DNA of 15,214 nucleotides from JBFELO01 sp041552055. GTDB taxonomy: Bacteria; Acidobacteriota; Thermoanaerobaculia; Thermoanaerobaculales; Sulfomarinibacteraceae. Positions 6,891-14,692 of this stretch are shown one piece after another. The stretch lies in assembly GCA_041552055.1 (NCBI GenBank), contig JBFELO010000108.1, forward strand, positions 1-15,214. The letters run 5' to 3'. Numbering within the stretch: position 1 is the first letter of the stretch; every line of letters begins with the position of its first letter. The position numbers and the translations under genes are program-made. Below the pieces are notes generated by a model, which saw only the letters and a program-made list of their open reading frames with translations, was not told where the DNA came from and did no database searches.

Positions 6891-9480
6891 CCTCGACTCT
6901 CTTCTGGAGGTCGACCAGCAGGTTGAGCGCCTCCAACGGCGTCAGGTGGTCGACGTCGAGCTCGCGCAGCCGTTCGACGACCTGTTCCGTCGCGGGCCGG
7001 AAGAGGTCCATCTGGCGGATCCTCTCGGGGGGTTGGTCGGCCGGCCCCAGCATCGCGGGGTCACCGGTCACGTTGAGCTCGTGACGCTCCAGGTTGGACA
7101 GGATCTCCTCGGCGCGCCGGCACACGTCGGAAGGGACCCCGGCCAGCTGCGCCACGTGGATGCCGTAGGACCGATCGGCCGGTCCCTCGACGACGCGGTG
7201 GAGGAACACGATGTCGCCGCGCCACTCCTTCACCGCCATCGAGCGATTGACCAGCCGCGGCAATCGGCGAGCGAGATCGGTGAGCTCGTGGTAGTGGGTG
7301 GCGAAGAGCACCATGGCGGCGTGGTCGGTGTGGTCGTGGAAGTACTCGACGATCGCCCACGCCAGAGACAGACCGTCGAAGGTGGCCGTGCCGCGCCCGA
7401 CCTCGTCCAGGATCACGAGCGACCGGGGAGTGGCATGATTGAGAATGTTGGCGGCCTCCGTCATCTCGACCATGAACGTGGACTCGCCCCGCGCCAGCAT
7501 GTCGGAGGCACCGACCCTGGTGAAGATCCGATCTGTGAGCCCGACGGAGGCTTCACTGGCTGACACGAACGAGCCTGCGTGGGCCATCAACGTGATCAAC
7601 GCTGCCTGGCGGAGGTAGGTGGACTTGCCCCCCATGTTGGGACCGGTGAGGATCACGATCTGGCTGGAGTTGGGGTCCAGCTCACCGTCGTTGGCGATGA
7701 ATGGGGGGTCCCGCTGAATCTGCTCGAGCACCGGGTGCCGACCCTCACGAATCGTCAGACCAGGCGACACGCTCATGCTGGGGCGGCAGTAGTTCCATCG
7801 TCGTGCGCGGTCGGCGAAAGCCGCTAGTACGTCCAGCTCGGCGATCGCCGTTGAGGTCATCGCGATGCGCTGGGCGTGGCGCGACAGCTCGGCGACCAGC
7901 TCTTCGTACAGCTCGCGCTCGCGCGCGGCCGCTCGATCCTCGGCCGACAAGATCCGTGCCTCCAGCTCCTTGAGCTCGGGCGTCACGAACCGTTCGGCGT
8001 TGGTGAGGGTTTGGCGTCGCTCGTAATGTTCCGGAGCCCGATCGAGGTTGGCTTTGCTGACCTCGATGAAGTACCCGAAGACCTTGTTGTAGCGGACCTT
8101 CAGCGACGAGATGCCGGTCTCTTCGCGCTCGCGGCTCTCGATTCCGGCCAGCAGCTCCTTGCCGCCACGGGCGAGGTGACGTTGCTCGTCGAGCTCGGGG
8201 TCCCAGCCGCCAGCGATCACACCGGTCCCGGGCACGGCCGCAGGTACTGCTGCGAGCCGGCGGTGGAGCATCTCGGCGAGGTCCTCCAGTGGATCGACCG
8301 CCCGGCTCAGCTCGCGCAGCAGGGGAGACGTGGCCCGTTGGACGGTCTCCGCCACCGATGGCAACCCGTCAATCCCGGAGCGCAGTGTCTGCAGCTCGCG
8401 CGGCGTGGCCAGCGACATTCCGACCCGGGCCGCGATCCGCTCCAGATCCGGGAGGTTTTCCAGGCTGGTCCGGATGTCGTGCAGGAGCGCGGAGTCGTCG
8501 GCCAGCTCCGCCACCGAGCGATGCCGCTCGCCGATCACCTCGAGGTCGACGCTCGGCCGGAGCAACCAATCGCGCAGCTTTCGCGAACCCATCCGGGTGT
8601 GCGTGTGATCGAGGATCGCCGCCAGGGAACCGCCCTTGCGTCCGTCCAGGGCCTGTTCGACCTCCAGGTTTCGCAGGCTTGCCTGGTCGATGATCAGAGC
8701 GTCCCCGGCGGCTCGGCGCACGAAGCGCTGGAGGTGCTTGAGCGAGCTGCCTTGGGTGCGTTCCGCATAGGCGAGCAGCGAGCCTGCCATTCCCACCAGG
8801 CGCTCGCCGGAATCCAGACCGAAGCCCCTCAGCGACCCGACTGCGAGGACGCGTCGCAGGCGCTGCTCTCCGGCGGACGGCGAGAATTCTTCCGGCGGGA
8901 GTGGTGTCACCGTGGGTAGCGTCAGATTGGGCGGCCAGGCGGTGTGCCAACCGTCCCAGCCCTCCGCCACGAGGATCTCACGAGGCTGGAGGCGGGCGAG
9001 TTGCTCTGACAGGACGCGGCTGTCCGGACAGCGCATCCCCTCGAAGGTCCCGGTCGAGATCTCCAGCCAGGCGAGCGACGACGAGTCGTCGTCGGCGCCG
9101 AAGGCGGCGAGATAGCAGCGCTCGGATCCCTCGAGCAGGTCCGCGGCGGACACGGTCCCCGGGGTATGGGTGCGCACGAGTTCGCGCTTGACAAGGCCCT
9201 TGGCGGTCGCCGGGTCTTCCACCTGTTCCGCCACGGCGACCCTGAAACCCGCGGCGAGCAGTTTGCCGAGATAGCTGTCGAACGCGTGGTGGGGGACGCC
9301 GCACATCGGTGCATCGACCGCTTCGTTGTGGCGCCGCTTGGTGAGTGCGATCCCGAGTACCGGTGCCGCGCGCTCCGCGTCTTCGAAGAAGAGCTCGTAG
9401 AAGTCTCCCATCCGGTAGAGGAGCAGGGCCGTCCCGGCCTGCTCCTTCCGCTCCAGGTACTGGCGGAGCATGGGAGTCAT
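6880..9480 (-). CDS. mutS: DNA mismatch repair protein MutS
   Basis: Cytosolic ATPase that recognises mismatches and small loops and recruits MutL. From ATG 9480 the protein is 866 aa, the normal MutS1 length. The N-terminal mismatch-binding motif is DFYELF (Phe27 and Glu29 as the F-x-E pair). The connector and lever domains follow, with the VRYNKVFGYFIEVSK clamp region near 463-475. The ATPase has Walker A GPNMGGKS (613-620), the ABC signature SDMLARGEST (659-668), Walker B LVILDEVGRGT (688-698) and ATHYHEL (727-733). The helix-turn-helix DRSYGIHVAQLAGVP (769-783) and a dimerisation tail end the protein. A GTG at 9486 two codons upstream is equally possible; neither start has a strong ribosome site. 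The nagZ start overlaps the 3' end. Confidence 0.97.
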   Translation of the reverse strand: MTPMLRQYLERKEQAGTALLLYRMGDFYELFFEDAERAAPVLGIALTKRRHNEAVDAPMCGVPHHAFDSYLGKLLAAGFRVAVAEQVEDPATAKGLVKRELVRTHTPGTVSAADLLEGSERCYLAAFGADDDSSSLAWLEISTGTFEGMRCPDSRVLSEQLARLQPREILVAEGWDGWHTAWPPNLTLPTVTPLPPEEFSPSAGEQRLRRVLAVGSLRGFGLDSGERLVGMAGSLLAYAERTQGSSLKHLQRFVRRAAGDALIIDQASLRNLEVEQALDGRKGGSLAAILDHTHTRMGSRKLRDWLLRPSVDLEVIGERHRSVAELADDSALLHDIRTSLENLPDLERIAARVGMSLATPRELQTLRSGIDGLPSVAETVQRATSPLLRELSRAVDPLEDLAEMLHRRLAAVPAAVPGTGVIAGGWDPELDEQRHLARGGKELLAGIESREREETGISSLKVRYNKVFGYFIEVSKANLDRAPEHYERRQTLTNAERFVTPELKELEARILSAEDRAAARERELYEELVAELSRHAQRIAMTSTAIAELDVLAAFADRARRWNYCRPSMSVSPGLTIREGRHPVLEQIQRDPPFIANDGELDPNSSQIVILTGPNMGGKSTYLRQAALITLMAHAGSFVSASEASVGLTDRIFTRVGASDMLARGESTFMVEMTEAANILNHATPRSLVILDEVGRGTATFDGLSLAWAIVEYFHDHTDHAAMVLFATHYHELTDLARRLPRLVNRSMAVKEWRGDIVFLHRVVEGPADRSYGIHVAQLAGVPSDVCRRAEEILSNLERHELNVTGDPAMLGPADQPPERIRQMDLFRPATEQVVERLRELDVDHLTPLEALNLLVDLQKRVEGEG

Positions 9481-9556
9481 TCGCACTCAGGCATTATCCC
9501 GAAATCGACGCCGCGATGCTACTGAAGATGGGCCTGGAGGCTCGATCGCCCGGCAC

Positions 9557-9584
9557 TTTATCGACGGTGTCTGATCCCGGACAA
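9557..9584 (-). promoter_or_regulatory. Candidate sigma70-type promoter for mutS-nagZ
   Basis: On the minus strand TTGTCC (9584-9579) and GATAAA (9562-9557) are separated by 16 bases, about 75 bases before the mutS start. Each hexamer matches the consensus at four of six positions in a GC-rich background. No operator is apparent. Confidence 0.35.
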
Positions 9585-9722
9585 CGCCGGACCTCGTCAT
9601 CGTGGCCAAGGTCGCCCCGTACATTCGTGGGGCTGAGTGCCGGGCTGGGCTTCCTGGCGGCCTTCGGCCGTCGCGACCCGACCTCACGAGCAAGTGGCCG
9701 CAGGCCAGCCGTCCCCCTCTCC

Positions 9723-9741
9723 GGCTCGGCGGGGCCGAGCC
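9723..9741. repeat. Perfect small hairpin
   Basis: GGCTCGGC (9723-9730), loop GGG, GCCGAGCC (9734-9741): a perfect 8-bp stem with a triloop, the same style as hairpins at 5180 and 5412. Confidence 0.5.
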
Positions 9742-9790
9742 TGCGATCCCCATGGCAGCGGCCACATTTCGCTCCGGACGTCGTGTTGAG

Positions 9791-9814
9791 GGCCTGAGGG
9801 GTTCTCCCTAGGCC
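9791..9814. repeat. Hairpin with one bulged base
   Basis: GGCCTGAGGG (9791-9800), loop GTTCT, CCCTAGGCC (9806-9814): nine pairs with a bulged G. No T-run follows, so a terminator call is not justified. Confidence 0.45.
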
Positions 9815-9826
9815 GATCCAGAGAAT

Positions 9827-9862
9827 CCCCCACGCCCCCACGCCCTCAAGCCCTCACGCCCC
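9827..9862 (-). repeat. Degenerate tandem of GTGAGGGC / GTGGGG words
   Basis: Plus-strand CCCCACG and CCCTCAAG/CCCTCACG units follow one another. The minus-strand reading of 9857-9837, GTGAGGGCTTGAGGG and on, matches 14726-14746 with two differences in 21 bases. Confidence 0.55.
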
Positions 9863-9958
9863 GGGTGGGTGGGTGGTCAAGCGACCGGTGACGAGCGACG
9901 GTAGGGCGGGCGGGGGCATCGGACGCTGGCGCGCACACGGACTCGGACGCGGGAGGGG

Positions 9959-9977
9959 GATCTTGCATCTTGCATCC
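9959..9977 (-). repeat. TTGCATCTT word cluster, copy 1
   Basis: GATCTTGCATCTTGCATCC repeats with a 7-base period and is followed by GGGCGGGAGGG. The complementary word GATGCAAGAT occurs in the clusters at 11490-11518 and 14625-14658, again close to a C/G-rich CCGCCC-like stretch. Confidence 0.55.
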
Positions 9978-9994
9978 GGGCGGGAGGGCGGCGG

Positions 9995-10570
9995 CTAACC
10001 CTTCCCGCCCCGCACCCACCAGTCCGAATCGCGGTCGAACCACCAGTCCGCCGAGTTGCGCTGCACGACGCGATCGGCCAGCTCGCGTGAACGTTCGTTG
10101 TGCAGGCGACGGACCACGTGCGGGATCCAGTCGGAAGCCTGGCGGTTGCCGGTGTCGAGTTCATGCTTGAGCTGGAGCAGCAGTTCCAGTTGATCGGCGT
10201 CATGGGCGAGCAGCGCCTCCGGAGTGGACTCGTCACGATACTCCTGCAGCAGCTCGTGGAACTCGCCGGCGAACGGCAGCCCGGCGACCAGATCGTCGGC
10301 CGCGGCCATCTCGTCCGCCTGCACGTATCTCTGGTTCATGTAGTTGAGGTCACCGGTCCTGGCCTCGGGCAGGTCGTGGATCAGGGCCATCCTCAGCACG
10401 CGATCGGCGTCGACGGTATCGTCCAACCTCGACAGGACGAAAGCGATCATCGCGGTTCTGAACACGTGATCGGCGACGCTCTCGGCGCCGGTCCCCAGGA
10501 ACTGCCAACCACTTCTCGGCGTGCGCTTCAACATGCCGACCTCGAACAGAAAGTCGATGATCCTTTCCAC
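9995..10570 (-). CDS. HD-domain phosphohydrolase, YfbR/HDDC2-like
   Basis: A 191-aa metal-dependent phosphohydrolase, probably acting on deoxynucleoside 5'-monophosphates as E. coli YfbR does; the substrate is inferred from family only. The pattern IDFLFEVGMLKRTPRSGW followed by ESVADHVFR is typical. Metal and catalytic residues are His35, His65-Asp66, Glu69 and Asp126 (SVADH, LIHDLPE, HDADQ). The tail is tryptophan-rich (WWFDRDSDWW). The GTG start at 10570 is chosen because GAGGAGG (10575-10581) sits 4 bases upstream and similarity begins right there. The frame is open far upstream (to 11374), but that extension is antisense to the DUF4136 gene and is discarded. The gene is divergent from the lipoprotein gene. 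Confidence 0.88.
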   Translation of the reverse strand: MERIIDFLFEVGMLKRTPRSGWQFLGTGAESVADHVFRTAMIAFVLSRLDDTVDADRVLRMALIHDLPEARTGDLNYMNQRYVQADEMAAADDLVAGLPFAGEFHELLQEYRDESTPEALLAHDADQLELLLQLKHELDTGNRQASDWIPHVVRRLHNERSRELADRVVQRNSADWWFDRDSDWWVRGGKG

Positions 10571-10574
10571 CGGT

Positions 10575-10581
10575 CCTCCTC
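10575..10581 (-). promoter_or_regulatory. Ribosome binding site deciding the GTG start of the HD gene
   Basis: GAGGAGG on the minus strand, 4 bases before GTG 10570-10568. It excludes the much longer upstream reading of the frame. Confidence 0.7.
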
Positions 10582-10626
10582 GGCACGACAGTGTAGCGCG
10601 GAGCCCGGGGACTGGCCTCCCCCGCC

Positions 10627-10655
10627 TTGACTCCTGGCGTCGGCGGCACCATGTT
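10627..10655 (+). promoter_or_regulatory. Weak candidate promoter for the DUF4136 lipoprotein gene
   Basis: TTGACT (10627-10632) and CATGTT (10650-10655) are 17 bases apart, about 57 bases before the start codon. The -35 is good (5 of 6); the -10 keeps only the key A2, T3 and T6. Confidence 0.28.
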
Positions 10656-10711
10656 CGAAATGTCCCTGCTCGTGGGGCGGGTTCTCGAAAATAAGGGGAG
10701 GCGAGCCCGCG

Positions 10712-11233
10712 ATGAACCGCATCGGCATCATCGTATTTTTCCTTGGGATGGCCGGGCTCGCCTGCACCACGACCAAACCTGCTCAACTCCAGGTCCGCTC
10801 CGAGTACGACGCGTCCGTCCATTGGACCGACATGAGAACGTTCCGAATGGCCTCGAAGCAGGCGACCGACACCAGCTACACCCGGTACCCGCACTACGAG
10901 AGAATCGTTCGTGAAGTGCTCGCGGACGAGCTGGTCGACAGGGGCTATCTGTTGGCCGACAACGACCAGACCGACTTCCGGGTGTCGTTCGAGCTGGTCT
11001 TTCGCGGCGACAGGACGCCATCGGCGGGGACCGCTCCGTTCGAAACCAATGAACTCCCCGCCAGCGTCACGGGGTCGGGACAGACCAGCACCCTGATCGT
11101 CAGGATGCTCCACCCGAAAACGGCCGATGTCATGTGGACGGGTACCGTTTCCGGTTTCAACGTGGGCGTGGCTCCGGAGAGGGAGTTTCGTGCCGCCGTG
11201 TGGCGGGTACTGGCGGAGTTTCCGCCGATCTGA
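10712..11233 (+). CDS. DUF4136 domain lipoprotein
   Basis: A 173-aa predicted lipoprotein of unknown function. Residues 1-18 form a short signal peptide, MNRIGIIVFFLGMAGLAC, with Cys18 as the likely lipidated residue; the -3 Gly is less usual than Leu. The mature part follows the DUF4136 pattern: SEYDASVHWTDMRTF (about 30-44), an amphipathic IVREVLADELVDRGY segment (65-79), DFRVSFEL near 88-95, then STLIVRML...ADVMWTGTVSG and a closing helix FRAAVWRVLAEFPP. No catalytic motif is visible; the family is a small alpha/beta domain usually at the envelope. GGGGAGG (10695-10701) lies 10 bases before the ATG. It stands alone between a divergent HD gene and a repeat-rich gap. Confidence 0.85.
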   Translation: MNRIGIIVFFLGMAGLACTTTKPAQLQVRSEYDASVHWTDMRTFRMASKQATDTSYTRYPHYERIVREVLADELVDRGYLLADNDQTDFRVSFELVFRGDRTPSAGTAPFETNELPASVTGSGQTSTLIVRMLHPKTADVMWTGTVSGFNVGVAPEREFRAAVWRVLAEFPPI

Positions 11234-11330
11234 GCGGCCGCCCGCCCACCACGGGCGTGGGAGCTTGCGGGCATGAGGGTCCCCCTCCCGGCAGTTCCCA
11301 CAGAGGACACAGACGAAAAAACAAACAGGC

Positions 11331-11401
11331 AAACCGCAGATAGCGCAGATGAGCGCAGATGGGAGACTGCCCACGGATCACACAGATCCCCCGTCCACCC
11401 G
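11331..11401 (+). repeat. Composite repeat cassette, copy 1
   Basis: Three GCAGAT-type words (AACCGCAGATAGCGCAGATG, AGCGCAGATGGGAGA), a CTGCCCAC linker, then GGATCACACAGATCCCCC and GTCCACCCG. It aligns with 14847-14920 with 7 mismatches and one 3-base gap. Confidence 0.75.
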
Positions 11402-11489
11402 AAAGAACCACAGAGACACTGGGGCACAGAGAGGAACAAGACGGAACTATCTCGATACCACCGGCCGCCGCGGCTACGCCGTGAAAAGT

Positions 11490-11518
11490 CTTGCATCTTG
11501 TACCTTGCATCTTGGATC
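11490..11518 (-). repeat. TTGCATCTT word cluster, copy 2
   Basis: CTTGCATCTTG occurs at 11490-11500 and 11504-11514, a 14-base period, ending in GATC. The same 14-base period is seen at 14625-14658 in the opposite orientation. Confidence 0.6.
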
Positions 11519-11522
11519 TGGT

Positions 11523-11554
11523 CGGGTGGGCGGGGGATCTGTGTGATCTGTGGG
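11523..11554 (-). repeat. Mosaic-repeat module (GATCACACAGATCCCC type), inverted copy
   Basis: The minus strand reads CCCACAGATCACACAGATCC then CCCGCCCACCCG. It is in inverted orientation relative to the module at 11371-11401, about 150 bases away, and nearly identical to copy A at 5717-5747. Confidence 0.65.
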
Positions 11555-11726
11555 TTGCCCGAGGCAGGTTAGGGCCCCCGAAATGCCCGAAAACGCCATG
11601 AACAGCCGACCTGCAAAAGCTGATTGCCGATGTCATACCCGCGAAATCGTCCTCCATACTTTTTCGTTCTGTTCGAAGGAGTCAGTCCTCGATAGACTGC
11701 CGCACATTGAATTCAGCGATTCGATG

Positions 11727-11749
11727 TCCCGTGCCCGCCCGGCACGGGA
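11727..11749 (+). promoter_or_regulatory. Stem-loop in the amidohydrolase leader
   Basis: TCCCGTGCC (11727-11735), loop CGCCC, GGCACGGGA (11741-11749): a perfect 9-bp GC-rich stem 47 bases before the start codon. No T-run follows. It could influence the stability or translation of the operon mRNA, or be an extragenic palindrome. Confidence 0.4.
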
Positions 11750-11784
11750 GTCAGGAGTACGGAACCCGGAATGAGAAACGGGAA

Positions 11785-11789
11785 AGGAG
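11785..11789 (+). promoter_or_regulatory. Ribosome binding site deciding the GTG start of the amidohydrolase
   Basis: AGGAG lies 7 bases before GTG 11797-11799. The in-frame ATG at 11806 is 16 bases away and would lose the lysine-arginine n-region of the signal peptide. The upstream ATG at 11707 would place junk before the signal peptide. Confidence 0.65.
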
Positions 11790-11796
11790 AGGAAGA

Positions 11797-13299
11797 GTGA
11801 AGAGAATGTCAACAACTATTTTCGCAGTAGCGCTGCTCTCCGGGGCGGCCTTCGCGGCTCAGTTGGACGTGGATATCCCGTCGGAGGTCACACTTTTCAG
11901 AAATGTGAAGGTGTTCAACGGGACTGAGGACACGCTGCACGACGTGGACGTCCTGGTAGTGAAGAACAAGATCCACAAGGTCGCCAAGGACATCCCGATA
12001 ACGGGCACATGGGAGATCGACGTCACAACCGGAGGGGTCCAGCAGATCAACGACCCGGTAGGTGGGATGGATGGCTACTCGTTCACTGTCTTCAGCGAAA
12101 CGAAGACTGAAAAGAAACAGGTCGAGGTGAACGTCATCGACGGCGGCGGCCGCACCCTGATGCCGGGGCTGATCGACAGCCACGTCCACATCAACATGTA
12201 CAAGGATGGGACTCTCCCCACGCTGGAGGATACGACCTGGGAGGAAATCGGCGCGCGAGCGGCCGCCTTTGCCCAGGAGATGCTGGCGATGGGGTTCACA
12301 ACCATGCGCGACATGTGCGGCGCTCACGAGGGGCTGAAGAAGGTCATCGATGAGGGCGTTCTGGCAGGGCCGAGGCTCTACCTCTCGGGCGCCTGTATCT
12401 CCCAGACCTCGGGCCATGGGGACTGGGGCCTGACCACAGTGCTGAAGGGGCAGAGCAGCCTCGAGCGGTTGGAGATGACTCGGTTGTTGGATGGTCGGGC
12501 CGAGATTCTCGAGGGGTCACGTCGCAACTTCGCCCTGGGTGCCCACTACCTCAAGGTCATGGTCAGCGGAGGCGTCACCTCGATCAGGGATCCCATTTAC
12601 GGGTCCCAGTACAGCGACGACGAGATCCTCGCCGCGGTCGAGACGGCTGAGGACTGGGACACTTATGTTGCCGTTCATGTCCATCAGGACGCGGACATCG
12701 GTCGCGTGTTGGACCTGGGCGTGAAGTGTATCGACCACGGCTTGACGATCTCCGAGGAGAACATGCAGAAGCTGATCGACAAGGGCGCCTTTTTCGTCCC
12801 GAACCTCACAGCGCTGGCACCCGAGGCATTGCTTCACCCGATGCACCAAGACCCCGACTTCCCGCCGACGAAGAAGTTCATGTGGCTGAGAAACAACAGC
12901 GACCAGGTGTACGATCTCATTCGGAAGTACAAGCCGAAGATGGCCTACAACTCGGACTACGTGTTGTTGACCGGCGTGCCCTATCGCCAGGCGGTGGATT
13001 TCACCAAGTTCAACTACTTCAGGGAATTCGGCAACTTCTGGGCCCTCAAGATGATGACCTCTCTCGGGGGTGAGCTGGCCGAGATGACCGGCCAGGAGAA
13101 CCCCTACCCGGAAGGCAAGCTGGGTGTGATCGAGCCGGGTGCCTACGCCGACATCCTGATCGTCGACGGTAATCCGTTGGAGGACTACAGGGTAATCGGA
13201 GGACACGACAAGTGGTTCGACGCCGAGCCGCGCGAGCAGAACGTTCCCTCGATCCGCGTGATCATGAAGGACGGCAGGATCTACAAGAACACGTTGTGA
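11797..13299 (+). CDS. Secreted metal-dependent amidohydrolase (imidazolonepropionase/dipeptidase-like)
   Basis: A 500-aa hydrolase of the amidohydrolase superfamily, probably periplasmic. The signal peptide MKRMSTTIFAVALLSGAAFA is followed by AQLDV. Metal ligands of the (beta/alpha)8 fold are visible: His129 and His131 (GLIDSHVH), Lys253 (YLKVMVSGGVTS, the likely carbamylated lysine), His294 (VAVHVH), His314 (IDHG) and Asp387 (YNSD). A C-terminal beta-sandwich return, GVIEPGAYADILIVDGNPLED, is typical. SGHGDWG near 205-211 resembles related dipeptidase-like members. An unusual insertion of about 35-40 residues lies at 71-110, between the first beta-sandwich strands and VIDGGGRTLMPG. The substrate cannot be told from sequence; cyclic amides, imides and dipeptides are family options. 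The stop overlaps the porin GTG by four bases. Confidence 0.88.
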   Translation: MKRMSTTIFAVALLSGAAFAAQLDVDIPSEVTLFRNVKVFNGTEDTLHDVDVLVVKNKIHKVAKDIPITGTWEIDVTTGGVQQINDPVGGMDGYSFTVFSETKTEKKQVEVNVIDGGGRTLMPGLIDSHVHINMYKDGTLPTLEDTTWEEIGARAAAFAQEMLAMGFTTMRDMCGAHEGLKKVIDEGVLAGPRLYLSGACISQTSGHGDWGLTTVLKGQSSLERLEMTRLLDGRAEILEGSRRNFALGAHYLKVMVSGGVTSIRDPIYGSQYSDDEILAAVETAEDWDTYVAVHVHQDADIGRVLDLGVKCIDHGLTISEENMQKLIDKGAFFVPNLTALAPEALLHPMHQDPDFPPTKKFMWLRNNSDQVYDLIRKYKPKMAYNSDYVLLTGVPYRQAVDFTKFNYFREFGNFWALKMMTSLGGELAEMTGQENPYPEGKLGVIEPGAYADILIVDGNPLEDYRVIGGHDKWFDAEPREQNVPSIRVIMKDGRIYKNTL

Positions 13300-14606
13300 C
13301 CTCCTTGACCCGATTTCACGGGAACCAGCGCGTCGAAGCCCGTCTGTTGTGGTTCGTGACTTTCGTCACTCTGCTGGTGTCGGCAGGCTTCGCAGAAGAG
13401 CCGTTAGACGGCAGGCTGGACACCGAGGCGCCCGAGCAACAGCCCGCGTCCACGTACCCAGAGATCGGTGGTCCGACGTCGGTCAGGGGCCAGATCGAGG
13501 AGGACGAGGGGGTCAGGAAGGCGAGGGAGCGCATGCCGGGTTTTCGTGACGCGCTGGAGCCGTGGTTCGCCTGGAAGCGCCGGATCAAGGAGAAGAACGG
13601 CCTCGAGCTCAGTTTCGACTACTCGGCGCTCTACCAGGGGGCGAGCGCATCGCTGACCGACGAGGACGATGCCGCGGTTGGTGTGATCCGGGGCTACGGG
13701 CGTTGGACCGCGGTCGGCCGGGGAACGGAGAACACAGGCATCCTCGTCTTCAAGGTTGAAAACCGTCACCGGCTGGGCACCGAGCTGGCGCCGTCGAACC
13801 TGGGCTTCGAGGTGGGTTACCTCGGCATCACCGGCACCCTGTACAGTGACGTGGGTTCGGTGTTGACCGATCTCAACTGGCAGCAGCGGTGGGATGGAGG
13901 TCGCACCGGCATGATCGTCGGTCGCTACGATCCCAACGACTACCTCGACGTGCTCGGGTACTCGAACCCATGGACCACCTTCTCAAACCTCTCGGTGCTC
14001 GTGAACACCAGCATCGCGCTGCCGGACGCATCGGCGGGAATCGGATTCGGCCACTGGCTCAACGATCAGTGGGCCATCGGAGTTACCGCCGACGACGCCA
14101 ACGGAGTGCTGAGCGAGGTCGGGTTCTTCGACCACGGCTGGGAGTTCTACACCAGCGGCGAAATCATGTGGACACCGGAACGAGAACACCGCTACACCAA
14201 GAACGTGCACATGATGCTGTGGCACGTGGACGAACGCGAGGACGCCGGTGTGCCGCAGAGTCACGGCGTCGCCTTCGGTGCCAACTGGCTGGTCGGGGAG
14301 AAGTGGCTGCCGTTCGCCCGGGCCGGTTGGTCGGACGGTGGGGCGCCGCTGATGAACGCAACGCTGACCGCCGGTGTCCTGCATCGGGTGGGAGAGCGGG
14401 CAGACCTCCTCGGCCTCGGTTTCAACTGGGGAGACCCCTCCGACGACGGCCTGCGCGACCAGTATTCGGGAGAGCTGTTCTTCCGCTTCCAGCTCTCCGA
14501 GAATCTTGCCCTCACCCCGAGCGCGCAGCTCCTCGTCGACCCTGCAAACAACCCCGATGAGGATCAGATCTGGGTGCTCGGGTTGCGGGTGCGGTTGGCA
14601 TTGTAG
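13296..14606 (+). CDS. OprB-like outer-membrane porin
   Basis: A 436-aa predicted outer-membrane beta-barrel of the carbohydrate-selective OprB family. GTG 13296-13298 overlaps the amidohydrolase TGA (13297-13299), and the first 33 residues form a signal peptide with hydrophobic core LLWFVTFVTLLVSAGFA. An acidic, proline-rich linker (34-70) and a charged helical piece (RKARERMPGFRDALEPWFAW) precede the barrel, which starts near LELSFDYSALYQ. Alternating aromatic/hydrophobic strands follow, with DPNDYLDVLGYSNPW and GFNWGDPS...YSGELFFRFQL typical of OprB, and a final strand VLGLRVRLAL. The last residue is Leu rather than Phe. The frame continues upstream inside the amidohydrolase gene, but that portion is a shadow. 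Coupling with a secreted hydrolase suggests it admits that enzyme's substrate. Confidence 0.86.
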   Translation: MTSLTRFHGNQRVEARLLWFVTFVTLLVSAGFAEEPLDGRLDTEAPEQQPASTYPEIGGPTSVRGQIEEDEGVRKARERMPGFRDALEPWFAWKRRIKEKNGLELSFDYSALYQGASASLTDEDDAAVGVIRGYGRWTAVGRGTENTGILVFKVENRHRLGTELAPSNLGFEVGYLGITGTLYSDVGSVLTDLNWQQRWDGGRTGMIVGRYDPNDYLDVLGYSNPWTTFSNLSVLVNTSIALPDASAGIGFGHWLNDQWAIGVTADDANGVLSEVGFFDHGWEFYTSGEIMWTPEREHRYTKNVHMMLWHVDEREDAGVPQSHGVAFGANWLVGEKWLPFARAGWSDGGAPLMNATLTAGVLHRVGERADLLGLGFNWGDPSDDGLRDQYSGELFFRFQLSENLALTPSAQLLVDPANNPDEDQIWVLGLRVRLAL

Positions 14607-14624
14607 GCTGCCGCCCAGCCGTCC

Positions 14625-14658
14625 AGATGCAGGATCCAAGATGCAGGATGCAAGATCC
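14625..14658 (+). repeat. TTGCATCTT word cluster, copy 3 (14-base tandem)
   Basis: AGATGCAGGATCCA and AGATGCAGGATGCA stand in tandem, followed by AGATCC, then CGCCGCCCGCCCACGG. It is the inverse orientation of the cluster at 11490-11518, with the same period. Confidence 0.65.
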
Positions 14659-14692
14659 GCCGCCCGCCCACGGGGGGGATGAGGGGATGGCC

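Larger units (their letters stand above)
9481..9994. other. Noncoding region between the HD gene and mutS
   Basis: About 510 bases with no convincing gene. From the mutS side it holds a candidate mutS promoter (9557-9584), a CGGCC-TTC-GGCCG hairpin (9658-9670), hairpins at 9723-9741 and 9791-9814, a CACGCCCYC-type tandem run (9827-9862), CCGGTGACGAGCGACGG-like GC-rich filler, and the TTGCATCTT words (9959-9977) right beside the end of the HD gene. Confidence 0.65.
11234..11796. other. Noncoding repeat mosaic and leader of the amidohydrolase operon
   Basis: About 560 bases without a supported gene. The left two thirds consist of repeat words: GCGGGCATGAGGG near 11266, CCACAGAGGACACAGA near 11298, a GCAGAT cassette (11331-11401), ACCACAGAGACACTGGGGCA near 11407, the TTGCATCTT cluster (11490-11518) and an inverted GATCACACAGATCCCC module (11523-11554). 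The right third looks like a normal leader, with a stem-loop at 11727-11749 and a good ribosome site. I could not assign a promoter with confidence. Confidence 0.65.

Noticed and set aside
9791..9814. Rho-independent terminator
   Set aside because: The stem has a bulge and no T-run follows on either strand, and its position upstream of mutS does not fit the end of a gene.
10571..11374. Upstream extension of the HD phosphohydrolase frame to a 459-aa protein
   Set aside because: Similarity to YfbR/HDDC2 proteins begins exactly at GTG 10570, which has a good ribosome site; the extension is antisense to the DUF4136 lipoprotein and the repeat mosaic.
11331..11570. CRISPR array suggested by recurring GCAGAT and TTGCATCTT words
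   Set aside because: The repeats are too short and degenerate, there are no regular unique spacers, and no cas gene is present.
13212..13295. Earlier ATG for the porin, inside the amidohydrolase gene
   Set aside because: It would put 28 arginine-rich residues ahead of a clear signal peptide; GTG 13296 with its GTGA overlap is more consistent.
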